Shown piece after piece: positions 43,412 through 55,318 of a DNA stretch of 64,000 nt. The stretch's first letter is position 1; each line of letters starts with the position of its first letter. Under the pieces are notes generated by a model, which searched no databases, had not been told where the DNA came from, and saw only the letters and a program-made list of their open reading frames with translations. This DNA is from Pseudidiomarina marina (GTDB taxonomy: Bacteria; Pseudomonadota; Gammaproteobacteria; Enterobacterales; Alteromonadaceae), in the NCBI RefSeq assembly GCF_003987045.1, contig NZ_PIPZ01000003.1:124001-188000 (forward strand), in the 5' to 3' direction. The position numbers and the translations under genes are program-made.

Positions 43412-44455
43412 ATGAAATTTTGGCGCAAATACCATCCCGATATTGATGCAGCAGATCCGCGCTTCAAACAAGTTTCGCTAATTTATAGCGTATTACTGAT
43501 CATGACGGCTTATTTTGCCATTATCGGTACGCTTAACGTTACCTTGTTTCATGCTCCCGAAATTGCATTTTTCGACTATCTTGGTCTTATTCTTGCGTTA
43601 TTAATTCTTCGGTATGTTAGCCAGGGCGGAAATTTCAGAATTGCGAGCTGGGCTGTCATCATTTCCATTGCGACCATATTGTTGGCGTTTGTGCACCTAG
43701 CTGAAGGACGTAACTACTCGTTGATGTGGGTCACAATTTTACCGCCGTTTGCATTCTTTTTATTGGGGCGTCGAGATGGCTCTTGGGTGAGTGCCATCAT
43801 ATTGGGATATTGCAGTTGGTATCTGTATCAGCTCATTAATCAACAAGTCACCGCTAACTTGGGCCTCGGTGCTTTATTTAACTTTATTGAAGTGGCCACC
43901 GCACAAGTATTTCTATTTCGTTTTTATGAAAACTCACGTCAAGAGGCCTATGATCAATTACAGAAAACGGCGATCACTGATCCATTGACCAAAGTATTTA
44001 ATCGACTGCATTTAGATAACACACTTAACGCAGTGATTGCTCAGGCAAATCGTTTTAATCAACCGGTTTCCGTCTTACTTCTCGACGTGGATCATTTTAA
44101 GGCAGTGAATGATAAATATGGCCATTTTGTTGGGGATAAAGTTCTTATCAAACTCTGTGATGTTCTGCGAGAAACGATTCGTGAAACAGATTCTGTAGGC
44201 CGTTGGGGTGGCGAAGAGTTCTTGATTATTTGCCCGAATACTAACCAACAACAGGCAATTCAATTAGGCCAGAGAATTATCGAAAATGTGCGTGCTGAGG
44301 CGATCGAAAATGATATCCATATTACCGTGAGTATCGGTTCGGCAACGTATATGAATGACGGCGAAGACACGATCGATCAGCTGTTGCTTAGTGCCGACCA
44401 AAACTTATATCGCGCAAAACATGCAGGGCGCAACCAAGTGCTTGGTACACCCTAA
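43412..44455 (+). CDS. Membrane diguanylate cyclase (GGDEF)
   Basis: A 347-residue protein making cyclic di-GMP. Five or six hydrophobic helices fill residues 25-170, similar to a 5TM or MASE-like sensor. A short coiled-coil segment leads to the GGDEF domain with active GGEEF in RWGGEEFLIICP. The product-inhibition I-site RETD lies five residues before it and is intact, so activity should be feedback-controlled. Start at the ATG at 43412 is preferred; a GTG at 43391 is possible. No partner phosphodiesterase is adjacent. Confidence 0.88.
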   Translation: MKFWRKYHPDIDAADPRFKQVSLIYSVLLIMTAYFAIIGTLNVTLFHAPEIAFFDYLGLILALLILRYVSQGGNFRIASWAVIISIATILLAFVHLAEGRNYSLMWVTILPPFAFFLLGRRDGSWVSAIILGYCSWYLYQLINQQVTANLGLGALFNFIEVATAQVFLFRFYENSRQEAYDQLQKTAITDPLTKVFNRLHLDNTLNAVIAQANRFNQPVSVLLLDVDHFKAVNDKYGHFVGDKVLIKLCDVLRETIRETDSVGRWGGEEFLIICPNTNQQQAIQLGQRIIENVRAEAIENDIHITVSIGSATYMNDGEDTIDQLLLSADQNLYRAKHAGRNQVLGTP

Positions 44456-44464
44456 GGCTACCGT

Positions 44465-45409
44465 TTATTCAATATTCACTCGAATGACAAACTTCAAGAG
44501 TGAAAAGGCCGCAACGAGAAATAGCCAAAGAAATAATAAACTCTCATCATGCGCTAACTTGGTCCAAATACTGTTCTTTAGAATAATATCTTCAGATTTG
44601 TAGCGTTGAATGGCACCTGCATCACCTTTGCCATTAAAAGTAATCTGCATGCCAGGTGAATCATCAACATAAATAAATCCAGAGCTTTGAATCGATGGAT
44701 TCTGAATAAAGAACTTATCGCCTAGTTCAAGCGCATACGGCTCCGTTTGATAATATTGCCCAGACCAAGCGCCTTTGTCCGAAATTGCGACAGAACCTTG
44801 ATGCAATATAGGCTCACGCGCTGATGCTTCCTTCACCTCTCCACCAATCGTCATCACACCATCTATTGGTAACGTATAACTGTTGTTCGCAGAAGCCTGC
44901 AATTCAAATGCTTCACAGTCGCTTAATTCAATTCGCTCGTTTGGGGTTTGAATAAACCCAACCGGTGCAAGTGTCGCGGAGCTTAACGTTATCCACACCG
45001 AATCAGTTCCAATGCGTTCAATATAAACGGAGGTATCTTGAGCAACTTGAAGTTGCCCAGATACAAGGGATGTTTCGCTACCACACTCTGAGTAACGGGT
45101 AACGCCATCAAGTTGCCACGGCACAAAAGCACTGTTTTGGAATGAATCAATGGCGATAATTTCCGACCGCGCGGTGACGTTATAAAGAGTATCGGGTGTA
45201 GTGATAAATCGAAGCGAAATAAAGACAATATATGCTAAGAGTAACCAAAATAGCCCTACCAAAATATGTAATAACCACCGCAATGGGCTTGTCGCTATGC
45301 GATCACGAAACTCGGTTGCAGAATAGGGTAAATCTTCGTTCGTTAGAAAAATACCGAATAAAAATTTGGCGGTTTTGCGAAATATGGTTTTGAAGTTGAA
45401 TGATTTCAT
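44465..45409 (-). CDS. Inner-membrane protein of the protease operon, unknown
   Basis: A 314-residue protein I do not recognise. A positively charged N-terminal segment of about 45 residues leads to a strong membrane helix (47-70, LHILVGLFWLLLAYIVFISL). A long extracytoplasmic beta-rich domain (about 75-285) with two cysteines (CGS and DCEAF) follows. A second helix near the C-terminus (about 290-308, LFLWLFLVAAFSLLKFVI) ends the protein. Both termini would lie in the cytoplasm. It overlaps the preceding gene by four bases. It is the third gene of a unit with an exported protease and a periplasmic protein, and could be a membrane receptor or anchor for them. Confidence 0.7.
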   Translation of the reverse strand: MKSFNFKTIFRKTAKFLFGIFLTNEDLPYSATEFRDRIATSPLRWLLHILVGLFWLLLAYIVFISLRFITTPDTLYNVTARSEIIAIDSFQNSAFVPWQLDGVTRYSECGSETSLVSGQLQVAQDTSVYIERIGTDSVWITLSSATLAPVGFIQTPNERIELSDCEAFELQASANNSYTLPIDGVMTIGGEVKEASAREPILHQGSVAISDKGAWSGQYYQTEPYALELGDKFFIQNPSIQSSGFIYVDDSPGMQITFNGKGDAGAIQRYKSEDIILKNSIWTKLAHDESLLFLWLFLVAAFSLLKFVIRVNIE

Positions 45410-46080
45410 TGAAATAACTCGACGACTTCATCTGGCATGGCGCGCAAATTTCTACGTTTGATGATCACACGTGTCATTTGACTGGCATCAACATCCTGTA
45501 ATACGCATTCTTTGTCATAAGATACGCGATAATTACTACGCAGATCTTGGCACTTCACGGTAACAGGTGACGTATCACTTACTTCATGACTATTGCCAAA
45601 AACTGTCGCTACATCCCGACGCGCATTGCTACGAAGAAATACGGCGATATTGGTCATCGATTTTGGTGTACCCCAAGAACCCACTAAATAATTACCATTT
45701 AGGGACGAGCAATCTGGTTGCGCCGTTGCAAGCAAACCCAATTCACCCGGTGCGAATTCTTCTAACTCATCGATGTATTTAGTTGGGAATTCAATGCTGA
45801 CTAACCCTTCTGCAGGTTCTGTAAAGGTATATTGATATTGAGATTTATAGCGGCCATCGGCGCTGCTAACAAAAATACAAACGCGGCCTTGATAAGCACT
45901 TGGAAAATAAAGGTGAGGCGCAACGGCATAGTCCACATCCGTGAACTGTAGACCTTTTAAAAATTGCCCAGACACTTTCACCGTTTCACTGTATGACTCG
46001 GTAAATTCACTCACCTGATTCGCTTGCGTTAAACCCGCATACGCGCCCAGCACAGCAACCGCAAATAGACGTTTAATCAT
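45406..46080 (-). CDS. Periplasmic protein of the protease operon, unknown
   Basis: A 224-residue exported protein with a signal peptide (about 1-20, MIKRLFAVAVLGAYAGLTQA). It has four cysteines (VCIFV, PDCSS, VKCQD, KECVL), so probably two disulfides, and a mostly beta-type pattern. No family was recognised. The ATG at 46080 overlaps the end of the protease gene by eight bases, and its own stop overlaps the next start. It is therefore translationally coupled on both sides. Confidence 0.72.
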   Translation of the reverse strand: MIKRLFAVAVLGAYAGLTQANQVSEFTESYSETVKVSGQFLKGLQFTDVDYAVAPHLYFPSAYQGRVCIFVSSADGRYKSQYQYTFTEPAEGLVSIEFPTKYIDELEEFAPGELGLLATAQPDCSSLNGNYLVGSWGTPKSMTNIAVFLRSNARRDVATVFGNSHEVSDTSPVTVKCQDLRSNYRVSYDKECVLQDVDASQMTRVIIKRRNLRAMPDEVVELFQ

Positions 46081-47695
46081 AGTCAAATAACTTAATGGTG
46101 TAGGTGCCATGACTTCTAATTCCCGTCAAACGAATGACATGTACGTCGGAGGACAATGGCGTAAACACAATTCGATAGTCCTCGTTTGTGTAAAAATCGC
46201 CATCGTATTTTTTTTCACCTGTTTCATCAAAAATCTCAAGACGGAATCTCATATTTCCAGGATTCTTCTCAAATTTGAAATCGATAGGTGCGTTTGCTGT
46301 CATCATCATTCGATATTCCGCAACAGCGTTGTTCGCGAGTTTTCCAGCCATTATGTCCCCAGCAACAACAACGTTTTGGGCACTTTTTAACTCTGCGTCT
46401 GTAATCCATTGCTCAATGCGGAAATCTGTTGTGCCGTAGCTTCTTAACCCACTTATCCTGATGGTATATGTATCATTTTTGGGCGGGGTGAAAGCATAAG
46501 CGTAGTTATCAGTTGAGTAAAAATCATAATCTTGAAGAGATTCTCCAGCACTGCTTATTATCTTCACGTTATATCGAAATTGTTGTCCTGATACTTTATT
46601 TAAGATGAGCTCGATTGGACTATTTTCTTCTCCATTAAATCGATATTCGGCAATTGAATCTTTAGCTACTTTCGGTGTTATTGTGGCTGGTATCTCAATT
46701 GTATTTCCAGTGCCACGAAGTTCAGAATCGAAAGCAAAGTCAGTCATCTGGATATCAAATTCGCCAAAGGATCGAAGCCCTAAAAGACGCACAATATAGG
46801 TATCTGATTTTGGAGGCGTAAAGGCAAAGTTATAATCGTCACTGCTATAAAAGTCGTAATCCAACAACATATTTTCGCGCCGATCCATTATTTGAATCGT
46901 GAACCGCATCTGATTGCCATCAGTACGCTTCAAAACAAACTCTACCGGACTATTTTCCAGCATTTTCACTTCGTGATCTTTAACCTGATTTGCCGCCAAG
47001 CGACCAGTTAAGTGTGAGTTGGTTGTAACCGCTGAGTCGTCGGTTGTATCAGTTGGAGATTCAGTTGTTGTAGCCGCCGCAGGTTTATCGTCGACGCCGA
47101 AGTGATCATCTAGCATATTTGTGAGTGCATCCGCTCGATAAACCACACCACCTTGGTCATCCACTTCAAGTAACACGCCAGCAGCCTGTTCAGCCACGAA
47201 CAAAATACTACCGCTATAACCTTGCTTAAATGGTTCGTCGGCACGCTCAGGCTTTATTGCTAAGTACTCTGTTTCATCAACCGTATTTATCACGATTTTC
47301 GACTGCAACACACTACCATCAGCCAAACGTGTTTTCAGAACACCAGTTTGATATACATCCAACAGCTTCTTTAAATCACTCACCTGCAAGAACGTGTTTC
47401 GATTACATTGCGCCTCAGGAATATTTGACTCAAGAACGGCCATGTCGACATCAAATACATGGGCAAGATCAGCAGTGAAGTATTGCCGCGTTGGCAGCAT
47501 GATATTGGCGGTTTTGGCATCGCCCATCACATGTTTTGGAGTCACGACAAAGCAGGTGCCATTGACCAAATAATTAAACCCTTGGCCGACATTAAAATCT
47601 GCCGAGACTAAAACATCAGAACTGTGACTTGAAGGCGAGAAGAGAGTAGAAATACTAATCAAGGCCAATGAGCCGAGTATTTTTATTGTTTTCAT
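46073..47695 (-). CDS. Exported trypsin-like protease with three C-terminal repeats
   Basis: A 540-residue exported protein. The signal peptide ends near residue 25. Residues 30-200 show a degenerate trypsin-type pattern: TCFVVTPKHVMGDA gives His 55, VDMAVLES gives Asp 84, and FKQGYSGSILF gives Ser 161, a complete possible triad. A Thr/Ser-rich linker (205-226) leads to three repeats of about 95 residues (roughly 227-318, 331-428, 443-538). Each has the pattern YDFYS-DY-FTPP-DTY-IR-GLRS-G, resembling PPC-type beta sandwiches that assist substrate or surface binding. First of three coupled genes. Confidence 0.72.
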   Translation of the reverse strand: MKTIKILGSLALISISTLFSPSSHSSDVLVSADFNVGQGFNYLVNGTCFVVTPKHVMGDAKTANIMLPTRQYFTADLAHVFDVDMAVLESNIPEAQCNRNTFLQVSDLKKLLDVYQTGVLKTRLADGSVLQSKIVINTVDETEYLAIKPERADEPFKQGYSGSILFVAEQAAGVLLEVDDQGGVVYRADALTNMLDDHFGVDDKPAAATTTESPTDTTDDSAVTTNSHLTGRLAANQVKDHEVKMLENSPVEFVLKRTDGNQMRFTIQIMDRRENMLLDYDFYSSDDYNFAFTPPKSDTYIVRLLGLRSFGEFDIQMTDFAFDSELRGTGNTIEIPATITPKVAKDSIAEYRFNGEENSPIELILNKVSGQQFRYNVKIISSAGESLQDYDFYSTDNYAYAFTPPKNDTYTIRISGLRSYGTTDFRIEQWITDAELKSAQNVVVAGDIMAGKLANNAVAEYRMMMTANAPIDFKFEKNPGNMRFRLEIFDETGEKKYDGDFYTNEDYRIVFTPLSSDVHVIRLTGIRSHGTYTIKLFDYD

Positions 47696-47702
47696 AGCTT
47701 AA

Positions 47703-47759
47703 CTTTTGTGTGACGTTTGTTCTTTTATAGTATTTTTATTCAACAAACGTCAACAAAAG
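47703..47759 (-). promoter_or_regulatory. Promoter of the protease operon inside a long inverted repeat
   Basis: On the minus strand TTGACG (47748-47753) and CTATAA (47725-47730) are spaced by 17 bases. The perfect arms TGACGTTTGTT (47711-47721) and AACAAACGTCA (47742-47752) flank the -10 box, covering the -35 box and the probable start site. Symmetry extends outward by seven more bases with one bulged base. Arm centres are 31 bases apart, about three helical turns. Confidence 0.65.
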
Positions 47760-47768
47760 GTAAACAAT

Positions 47769-48398
47769 TTATCGTGTGCCGAATATCTTATCTCCGGCGT
47801 CACCTAAACCTGGAACAATGTAGCCATGCTCATTTAAATGAGAATCGAGCGAAGCGGTATAAATGTGGATATCTGGGTAAGCTTCGAGCACTTTATCCAC
47901 ACCTTCTGGCGCGGCAACAAGCACTAAAACTCGCGCATCTTTGCAACCATGTTGTTTCAACATATCGAGTGTCGCCACCATCGTGCCGCCAGTTGCTAGC
48001 ATGGGGTCAATAACCAAAGCTGTTCGTTGGTCGATGTCTTTTACCAACTTTTGGAAATAGGGCACCGGCTTTAAGGTTTCTTCATTGCGATATAACCCAA
48101 CCACACTCACTTTCGCGCTAGGAATTAAATCGAGTACACCATCTAACATGCCAATTCCCGCGCGCAAGATAGGTACCACTGTCACTTTCTTGCCTTTGAG
48201 TTTTTCAACTTCAATCGCTTCGCCGCTCCAACCGTTAATCGTATGTGGTTCCAGCTCAAAATCTTTGGTCGCTTCGTAGGTCAGTAAACTACCAAGTTCA
48301 TTGGCAAGTTCGCGAAAGCTCTTGGTTGAAATATCTGCTTCGCGCATTAAACCAAGTTTGTGCTGAATCAGCGGGTGTTTAATCACGTGTAGTGGCAT
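47769..48398 (-). CDS. upp: Uracil phosphoribosyltransferase
   Basis: Salvages uracil to UMP using PRPP; 209 residues, close to the 208 of E. coli Upp. Seen are [18 protein letters not shown] at the start, [15 protein letters not shown], the PRPP-binding [12 protein letters not shown], and [17 protein letters not shown] at the end. It is monocistronic here, with no uraA permease adjacent in the window. Confidence 0.97.
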   Translation of the reverse strand: MPLHVIKHPLIQHKLGLMREADISTKSFRELANELGSLLTYEATKDFELEPHTINGWSGEAIEVEKLKGKKVTVVPILRAGIGMLDGVLDLIPSAKVSVVGLYRNEETLKPVPYFQKLVKDIDQRTALVIDPMLATGGTMVATLDMLKQHGCKDARVLVLVAAPEGVDKVLEAYPDIHIYTASLDSHLNEHGYIVPGLGDAGDKIFGTR

Positions 48399-48574
48399 GT
48401 GGGAGTCTCTTTTAAGTCGATCTGTTGTTTCGTAAAGTAACTGTGACGTAGTTTAGGAAATTTCCATCAAATTGGCGACCTAACAAATTGATACAGCTTG
48501 GCATTTGTGTGCATTAATGGACATTTCATTTTGTTCACGCTATTAAATAGTGAAAGAAGCGCTAAGGAGTAGCC

Positions 48575-49345
48575 ATGAAAAGTCAGAAAATTTCACCCCT
48601 CAAAGACAAGCCTCTCAGAAATCCGGGTGAATCACTTGATCGGCGCTTGATGGATATTTTTTTAGATAAAGTCATCTTTTATGTGATATTAGCCTTCGCA
48701 TTAACATTTTTGTTAGGAAACATCTGGTGGATTTGGTACAAGCAAGAAATTCCGAATCCGATTATAAGTTCAATTATTTTGGTCCCAGTTATTCTATTTT
48801 GTATTTTCAAGATCTTTAGAGGGCTCAAAGAAACAAATAAAATCAAACTCGGCCGCGACGGCGAAAAAGCGGTAGGTCAATTTCTTGAACGGCTTCGTTT
48901 GGATGGTGCGCAAGTATTTCACGATATTGAAGGTGAAAACTTTAACCTCGATCATGTTGTGATTCACCGCTCTGGTGTGTTCGTGATTGAAACGAAAACT
49001 ATGTCGAAATCGAGCAATTCCAAGTCGGTATTATTTTACAATGGCAAACAAATATTGCGTGGCGGTAAGCCATTGCAATCAGACGCTATTACCCAAGTTA
49101 AAGCTGCAAGCGCATGGCTACATAAATTACTTTTTGAAAGCACCGGTAAGCGGTTGCCGGTAAAAGGTATCGTGGTTTTTCCTGGGTGGTATGTGAAAAC
49201 AACGGATTTAGGTCGCTCCGCCGAAATAGCGGTATTGAACCCCCAAGTCATCCCGAATTATTTGGCCAATGGTCGGCAGCAACTCCGAGATGACGAAGTT
49301 CATATGAGCGCGTATCATCTGAGTCGTTATATTCGTACGAAGTAG
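48575..49345 (+). CDS. NERD domain membrane protein
   Basis: A 256-residue protein with two N-terminal helices (about 32-55 and 65-85) and a cytoplasmic NERD (nuclease-related) domain at about 90-215. The domain shows GRDGEKAVGQFLERL, the nuclease-like core FNLDHVVIHRSGVFVIETKTM with Asp and E-x-K, and VKGIVVFPGWYVK. AAGGAG precedes the ATG closely. NERD proteins are widespread and their substrate is unclear. It is followed nine bases later by a cytochrome gene. Confidence 0.85.
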   Translation: MKSQKISPLKDKPLRNPGESLDRRLMDIFLDKVIFYVILAFALTFLLGNIWWIWYKQEIPNPIISSIILVPVILFCIFKIFRGLKETNKIKLGRDGEKAVGQFLERLRLDGAQVFHDIEGENFNLDHVVIHRSGVFVIETKTMSKSSNSKSVLFYNGKQILRGGKPLQSDAITQVKAASAWLHKLLFESTGKRLPVKGIVVFPGWYVKTTDLGRSAEIAVLNPQVIPNYLANGRQQLRDDEVHMSAYHLSRYIRTK

Positions 49346-49354
49346 AGGTATTTT

Positions 49355-49771
49355 GTGAAAAGGTTGATTGGGATATTGCCGTTGATTCTGTTGTTGGGTT
49401 GCGAATCAATTGGGCCGCAAGCTCAATCGTCAACACAAACTTCAACCATTCCAAACGACCCTGCCGTCATTGCAAAAGGTGCCAAAGTTTTCAAATACAA
49501 ATGTTCTGCATGCCACAGCATGGATCCGAACAAGAGCCAATTCTTCGGCCCTCATTTAGCCAATATATTCAATCGTGAAATTGCGACAATTGAAGGTTAC
49601 ACGTTTCCTGAAACCACGAAGCAACATGATATTGTTTGGACAGAGTCGACGCTTTACGAGTGGTTAGAAAATCCACAAAAAATGGTCAAAGACATGTGCC
49701 TGCCGTTCACTGGCTTACCAAAACAAGAAGACCGTGACGCGCTCATGGCTTACCTCAAATATGGTGGTTGA
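49355..49771 (+). CDS. Class I cytochrome c lipoprotein
   Basis: A 138-residue lipoprotein beginning at a GTG with TAGAGGT before it. The lipobox is LLLLGCESI. The heme-binding CSACH motif is in KVFKYKCSACHSMDP (about 51-65), and a distal Met ligand is probable in KDMCLPFTGLP. It resembles small-to-medium soluble c-type cytochromes like cytochrome c2. It starts nine bases after the NERD gene. Role as an electron shuttle in the periplasm is likely; partner unknown. Confidence 0.85.
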   Translation: MKRLIGILPLILLLGCESIGPQAQSSTQTSTIPNDPAVIAKGAKVFKYKCSACHSMDPNKSQFFGPHLANIFNREIATIEGYTFPETTKQHDIVWTESTLYEWLENPQKMVKDMCLPFTGLPKQEDRDALMAYLKYGG

Positions 49772-49874
49772 ACCACGTTTTTACTGGCAAAACAGCACTT
49801 TCGATTGATCTAATCGAATTTTCCTGTTTGGAGTTCCCTCGCAGAATCGACTATTTCTACTATAGTCAAACTGA

Positions 49875-52124
<2,250 letters not shown>

Positions 52125-52141
52125 TCAAGAAAAGTAAGTAT

Positions 52142-52168
52142 AAAGGGAGCTTCGGCTCCCTTTTTCTT
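52142..52168 (+). terminator. Terminator after katG
   Basis: AAAGGGAGC-TTCG-GCTCCCTTT followed by T-rich sequence; a UUCG tetraloop stem. Confidence 0.95.
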
Positions 52169-52181
52169 TGGAGATTCAAGC

Positions 52182-53057
52182 ATGGCGCGTTCAACCATTG
52201 AACAGTGGCGAATGTTTAAAGCAGTAGCAGATTTTGGCGGCTTCCAGCAAGCCGCTGATCATGTGCATAAAAGCCAGTCAACGGTGCACCATGCAGTGAA
52301 CAAATTAGAGGAGCAGTTGGGAGTTCAATTGATTGAAGTGCATGGGCGCAAAACATCGGTGACCCATGCTGGCCATCAGCTGCTTCGCCGTATTAATTAC
52401 TTATTAGCAGAAACTGAGCGGCTCGAGAATGTGGCGCAAAATCTCAAACAAGGTGTCGAATCAAAGCTGGCAATTGCGGTCGATGAAGCCTTTCCAAAAG
52501 ATGTGCTGTACCAAGCACTTGCAGAAGTTTCGAATGAATATCCAATTGTCCATTTAGAGGTCATTGAAACTATTTTGACCGGTGCCAATGAGCTACTAAA
52601 TAAAGGTATGGCTGAAATTGCCTTATCGCCATTTACCTTGGCCAACGAGCTAAGCGAAGATTTATGTCAGTTGGAGTTTATTGCGGTTTGCGGTGCCGAA
52701 CATCCGCTGTCGCAGAAGAAAAATGTCTCGCCTGAAGATCTGAAACATTATCGCCAAATTGTTCTGCGTGATTCCGGTGTTGAGAAGAAAACTGACATTG
52801 GTTGGCTCGGCTCTGAGCAACGCTGGACAGTCAGTCATTTAGCTACTTCTATCGAATTGATTCAAAAGAATTTAGGCTTCGCGTGGTTACCGCGTCGAGC
52901 CATTGCCAATGCGCTACAATATGGCTTATTAGTGCCGATTCAACTCACCCGGGGCGGTACTCGAACCACCAACTTTTACCTGAATTTTCGTGACGCCGAA
53001 ACGCTTGGTCCAGTAGCACGCAGCTTCATTGGACATGTTCGTTTCCTGACCAGTTAA
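52182..53057 (+). CDS. LysR family transcriptional regulator
   Basis: A 291-residue LysR protein. The winged helix (GGFQQAADHVHKSQSTVHHAVNKLEEQLG) is followed by a substrate domain starting near residue 90 (SKLAIAVDEAFPKD). GGAG precedes the ATG. It lies 14 bases after the katG terminator on the same strand. It could respond to oxidative or other stress, but it does not show the paired redox cysteines of OxyR: I see one Cys in QLEFIAVCGAEHPL and one in EDLCQLE. Target genes are unknown. Confidence 0.88.
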   Translation: MARSTIEQWRMFKAVADFGGFQQAADHVHKSQSTVHHAVNKLEEQLGVQLIEVHGRKTSVTHAGHQLLRRINYLLAETERLENVAQNLKQGVESKLAIAVDEAFPKDVLYQALAEVSNEYPIVHLEVIETILTGANELLNKGMAEIALSPFTLANELSEDLCQLEFIAVCGAEHPLSQKKNVSPEDLKHYRQIVLRDSGVEKKTDIGWLGSEQRWTVSHLATSIELIQKNLGFAWLPRRAIANALQYGLLVPIQLTRGGTRTTNFYLNFRDAETLGPVARSFIGHVRFLTS

Positions 53058-53076
53058 TAAAATAACAAAACGTTAT

Positions 53077-53097
53077 TGCGAATCATTCCTATTTGCA
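53077..53097 (+). promoter_or_regulatory. Fur-like box before siderophore receptor
   Basis: TGCGAAT-CATTCCT-ATTTGCA, an imperfect inverted repeat with one mismatch, about 50-70 bases before the receptor start. It resembles the TGCGAAT-based site before the second receptor at 63315 and marine gammaproteobacterial Fur boxes. Confidence 0.55.
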
Positions 53098-53147
53098 TTA
53101 GGATCGCTGCCATTATCTGTTATTCATTTATTTACAGGGGTATGGAC

Positions 53148-55304
53148 GTGATCAAGTTGTCTGCAGTAACTTCAGCTCTCATTTTGGCGGGTATGCCGTC
53201 TGCTTTTGCTAGCTCACTTGAGCCGCAAACCACCGAAGCGATCGAACGATTAGAAATTCGAGGTCAGCAACAAAGCGGTTATCTTGCCGGAGATCAACAA
53301 TCAGCTTCGAAACTTGATATCAGCGTGAAGGAGACGCCACAAACGGTAACTGTGGTTACCCAAGAGAGAATCCGTGATTTTGCCCTGAATGACATCAACA
53401 AAATTCTCGAAACTTCAGCCACGATTAACGTTGAACAAGTTGAAACCGACCGAATTTATTACACGTCGCGTGGCTTTGAAGTTAATAACTTTCAGGTTGA
53501 TGGTTTAGGTCTCCCGTTAATTAATAGCAATACCCATGGACGTATCGACTCAGCTGTGTATGAGCGTGTCGAGGTCGTGCATGGCGCAAATGGCATCATG
53601 ACCGGTGTCGGTAGCCCTTCGGCAACCGTTAACTTGGTGCGCAAACGGCCAACTTCAGAAACCCAAAATAATATTTCAGCAACCTTAAGTTCCTGGTCGG
53701 GCAAGCGCGTTGAAGGTGATTTTTCTGGTGCGTTAACTGATTCATTACGAGGCCGATTGGTTCTCGTGAATGATGATAGCGAGTCGTATCTTGATCGTTA
53801 TGAGCATACTTCGCAGGTTGTTTATGGAGTGATTGATTATGCGCCAACCAGTAACACGCTGATTACCGTTGGTCATAGTGAACATCGTAGCGATACCGAT
53901 GGCAATATGTGGGGAGCGATTACCTTACATTACGGCGATGGTACGCCGACAGATTTTGACCGCTCGGTAAATATTGCGGCCGATTGGTCGAACTGGACTG
54001 TGGAAGAAAGCCGTAGTTTTATCGACATCGAATCGGCGCTGAACGACGCATGGACATTGCGTGTTGCCTATAACCGAGTTCGTACTGATGAAGACAGTTT
54101 CTTGTTTTATACATATCTGCCAGACCCTTCAACGGGGTTGGACCCGGAGACCGGTTTAGGTCTGTTAGGCTATGGTAGCGAGTACGATCTCAATGACCAG
54201 CAAGATACCCTTGATGCTTATGTGACTGGCAATTTTGAACTGGGTGGTTTAGACCATCAGGTCGTTTTTGGTGCAAATTATGCGCGCTTAGATTACATCG
54301 ATACGTCGTTGTATGACTTCCACACCGGTAATGGTTTTCCAGCGATGCCCGCGTTGCAAGATTGGGACGGCAACACGCCATTTCCTGAATTTACCGACGG
54401 TTTAGCTGGCAGTGAAATCGACAACACACAAAAAGCGCTATATGCCCAAGCGCGCTTCAGTTTAGGTATCGACACCAAATTGTTGTTAGGTGGTCGTTAC
54501 AATGAATTTAAAACCGACGGCATTGGTTATGGCGTGGATCAATCGCGAGATGATGCTGAATTTATTCCGTACTTCGGTGTAACCCATAATCTCAACGATG
54601 CAACAACGGTTTACGCGTCATATACCGAAACGTTCGAAGCGCAAAACCTACGTGATCGTGACTTCAATCGGTTACCACCATTAACGGGTGAAACGGCTGA
54701 AATTGGAGTTAAAACGGAATTATTTAATGGTGGCGCATTGTTGTCGGCAGCTTACTTCGACGTGACACAGAAAAATCTGGCGGTTGGTGATGGTACTGTG
54801 ACTAATCCAAACACCAATGCGCCGGAAACGGTTTATCGTGCGGCAGATGGGATAACTAGCAGTGGTTTTGAAGTTGAATTGTCAGGCGAGATTGCTACCG
54901 GCCTGCAAGGCAGTATTGCAGCCACGGCATTTGAGCTTGATGGTGATGCAACCGTTGAAGACTACACGCCTGAGAATTTATTCCGTGCGGCCTTAACTTA
55001 TCGTCCAACGTCTGCGGAAGAATGGAAGTTTGGCATGAGCTATCAGTGGCAGGATACCATCTCTCGCGTGCAGGGCATTGTGGGCGAAAGTTACGCCAAT
55101 GCTGGCGAGACGATTGTTACAAAACAGAATGCTTATGGCCGCTTAAATTTAATGGCGAGCTATCAATTTACCGATAGTTTGCTGTTGTCGTTGAACGCGA
55201 ATAACGTCACTGATGAGAAATATATCAACAGCTTGTTGTGGCCGACGCAGGGTTACTATGGCGCACCTCGTAATTATTCTGCAACGCTAAGCTATTCGTT
55301 TTAA
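53148..55304 (+). CDS. TonB-dependent siderophore receptor
   Basis: Outer-membrane receptor for ferric siderophores, 718 residues from the GTG at 53148, where AGGGG sits at good spacing; an ATG six bases upstream is possible. The signal peptide ends near AFA-S. The plug domain has VKETPQTVTVVTQERI, FQVDGLGLPLINSN, and YERVEVVHGANGIMTGVGSPSATVN in the TonB_siderophore pattern (read in parts). The 22-stranded barrel ends with RNYSATLSYSF, the usual terminal Phe. It is followed after 14 bases by a PepSY membrane protein. Confidence 0.92.
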   Translation: MIKLSAVTSALILAGMPSAFASSLEPQTTEAIERLEIRGQQQSGYLAGDQQSASKLDISVKETPQTVTVVTQERIRDFALNDINKILETSATINVEQVETDRIYYTSRGFEVNNFQVDGLGLPLINSNTHGRIDSAVYERVEVVHGANGIMTGVGSPSATVNLVRKRPTSETQNNISATLSSWSGKRVEGDFSGALTDSLRGRLVLVNDDSESYLDRYEHTSQVVYGVIDYAPTSNTLITVGHSEHRSDTDGNMWGAITLHYGDGTPTDFDRSVNIAADWSNWTVEESRSFIDIESALNDAWTLRVAYNRVRTDEDSFLFYTYLPDPSTGLDPETGLGLLGYGSEYDLNDQQDTLDAYVTGNFELGGLDHQVVFGANYARLDYIDTSLYDFHTGNGFPAMPALQDWDGNTPFPEFTDGLAGSEIDNTQKALYAQARFSLGIDTKLLLGGRYNEFKTDGIGYGVDQSRDDAEFIPYFGVTHNLNDATTVYASYTETFEAQNLRDRDFNRLPPLTGETAEIGVKTELFNGGALLSAAYFDVTQKNLAVGDGTVTNPNTNAPETVYRAADGITSSGFEVELSGEIATGLQGSIAATAFELDGDATVEDYTPENLFRAALTYRPTSAEEWKFGMSYQWQDTISRVQGIVGESYANAGETIVTKQNAYGRLNLMASYQFTDSLLLSLNANNVTDEKYINSLLWPTQGYYGAPRNYSATLSYSF

Positions 55305-55318
55305 AGGTTTAACCAAGG

